From Circinella minor (Eukaryota > Mucoromycota > Mucoromycetes > Mucorales > Lichtheimiaceae), in assembly GCA_016758965.1 (NCBI GenBank), contig JAEPRB010000221.1, positions 1 through 64,000 on the forward strand: a stretch of 64,000 nucleotides of DNA, written 5' to 3'. Within the stretch, counting starts at the first letter, position 1. Each line of letters begins with the position of its first letter. Shown piece by piece: positions 63,661-64,000 of this stretch. The notes under the pieces are model-generated. The model saw only the letters and a program-made list of their open reading frames with translations, did not search any database and had not been told where the DNA came from. Made by a program: the position numbers and the translations under genes.

Positions 63661-64000
63661 AAAGCCCGGTTTTTTTCTGTTATTTTCCGTTCGGAACCAG
63701 AGTTCACAGAATAAACCGACGAAAACATAGATAAACAGAAAATTTCTGTTCTCACCTGTTCTTCTCTGTGATCTACCTTTCTGTTCTTGGATGTTTTGTT
63801 GGAAGAAAAAGAAGGCGCAGCTGAAAATCGATCACATTATTTTTTCATTCAATCCATACAAAAAGCCTCACCAATAATAACAAACCTCTTTCCCTTTTTA
63901 CCAACAACACTCATGTACGTATAAACGTCTCTTTTCTTCTATCAAATAAAAACTCGCTTTTTTTCATTGCTTAAAACATCTTTTTATCTGGTACTTTCTT
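63661..64000. other. Right-edge sequence beyond the transposase breakpoint
   Basis: Sequence unrelated to the transposase begins here. It has several CTGTT copies (for example TTCTGTTCTCACCTGTTCTT) and ends in a pyrimidine-rich stretch that could be the leader of a gene beyond the window. No gene is called. Confidence 0.4.

Overview
The window is nuclear DNA of an AT-rich early-diverging fungus, most likely Mucoromycota and probably Mucorales-like. The evidence is fungal housekeeping genes with many short GT-AG introns (about 70 placed here), a fungal Mnn9/Anp1 mannosyltransferase, a fungal Mip1-type mitochondrial DNA polymerase, a Dia2/Pof3-type F-box protein and a decayed Tc1/mariner-type transposase. 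The species cannot be fixed from sequence alone. I rebuilt 16 protein-coding genes by joining exons in frame. Each model sums to a whole number of codons, and each product matches a family or a clear domain class.

Layout. 1-8.7 kb: gene-poor. It holds a tRNA-Val(UAC) at the left edge, a GC-rich hairpin beside it, and eroded coding relics, one of them between LTR-like direct repeats rich in CTTGTT. 8.7-20.8 kb: a compact gene block with a 14-TM MFS transporter (-), DIA2 (-) divergent from eIF3c (+), and SNF8/VPS22 (-) divergent from COG8 (+). 21.7-31 kb: a putative type II glycosyltransferase (-), mitochondrial DNA polymerase gamma (+) and UDP-glucose 4-epimerase (+). 31-36.9 kb: a gene desert. 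36.9-45 kb: a divergent STE20-like kinase (+), an RVS167-type BAR-SH3 protein (-), and EAPP (-) divergent from V-ATPase subunit F (+). 45.3-52.9 kb: a NOT1 gene encoding only the C-terminal third (-), downstream of SEC24 (-). 52.9-56.9 kb: a second desert. 56.9-61.2 kb: eIF4B (+) and MNN9-type mannosyltransferase (-). 61.2-64 kb: non-coding DNA, a seven-unit 22-bp tandem array and a broken transposase.

The genes are independent transcription units, not operons. Several share short divergent promoters, and many starts are preceded by pyrimidine-rich leaders. Two themes recur. One is the endomembrane system: SNF8, COG8, SEC24, RVS167, V-ATPase F, MNN9 and the putative glycosyltransferase. The other is translation and mRNA fate: eIF3c, eIF4B and NOT1. 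This may be coincidence.

Most worth a second look: the C-terminal-only NOT1 gene, the kinase with no visible CRIB domain and an unusual activation segment, the phased 22-bp GCG-core array next to the dead transposase, the 4-nt and 6-nt exons in eIF4B, and the LTR-like pair around an eroded RG-rich ORF. I did not find a clear new defence or mobile system.
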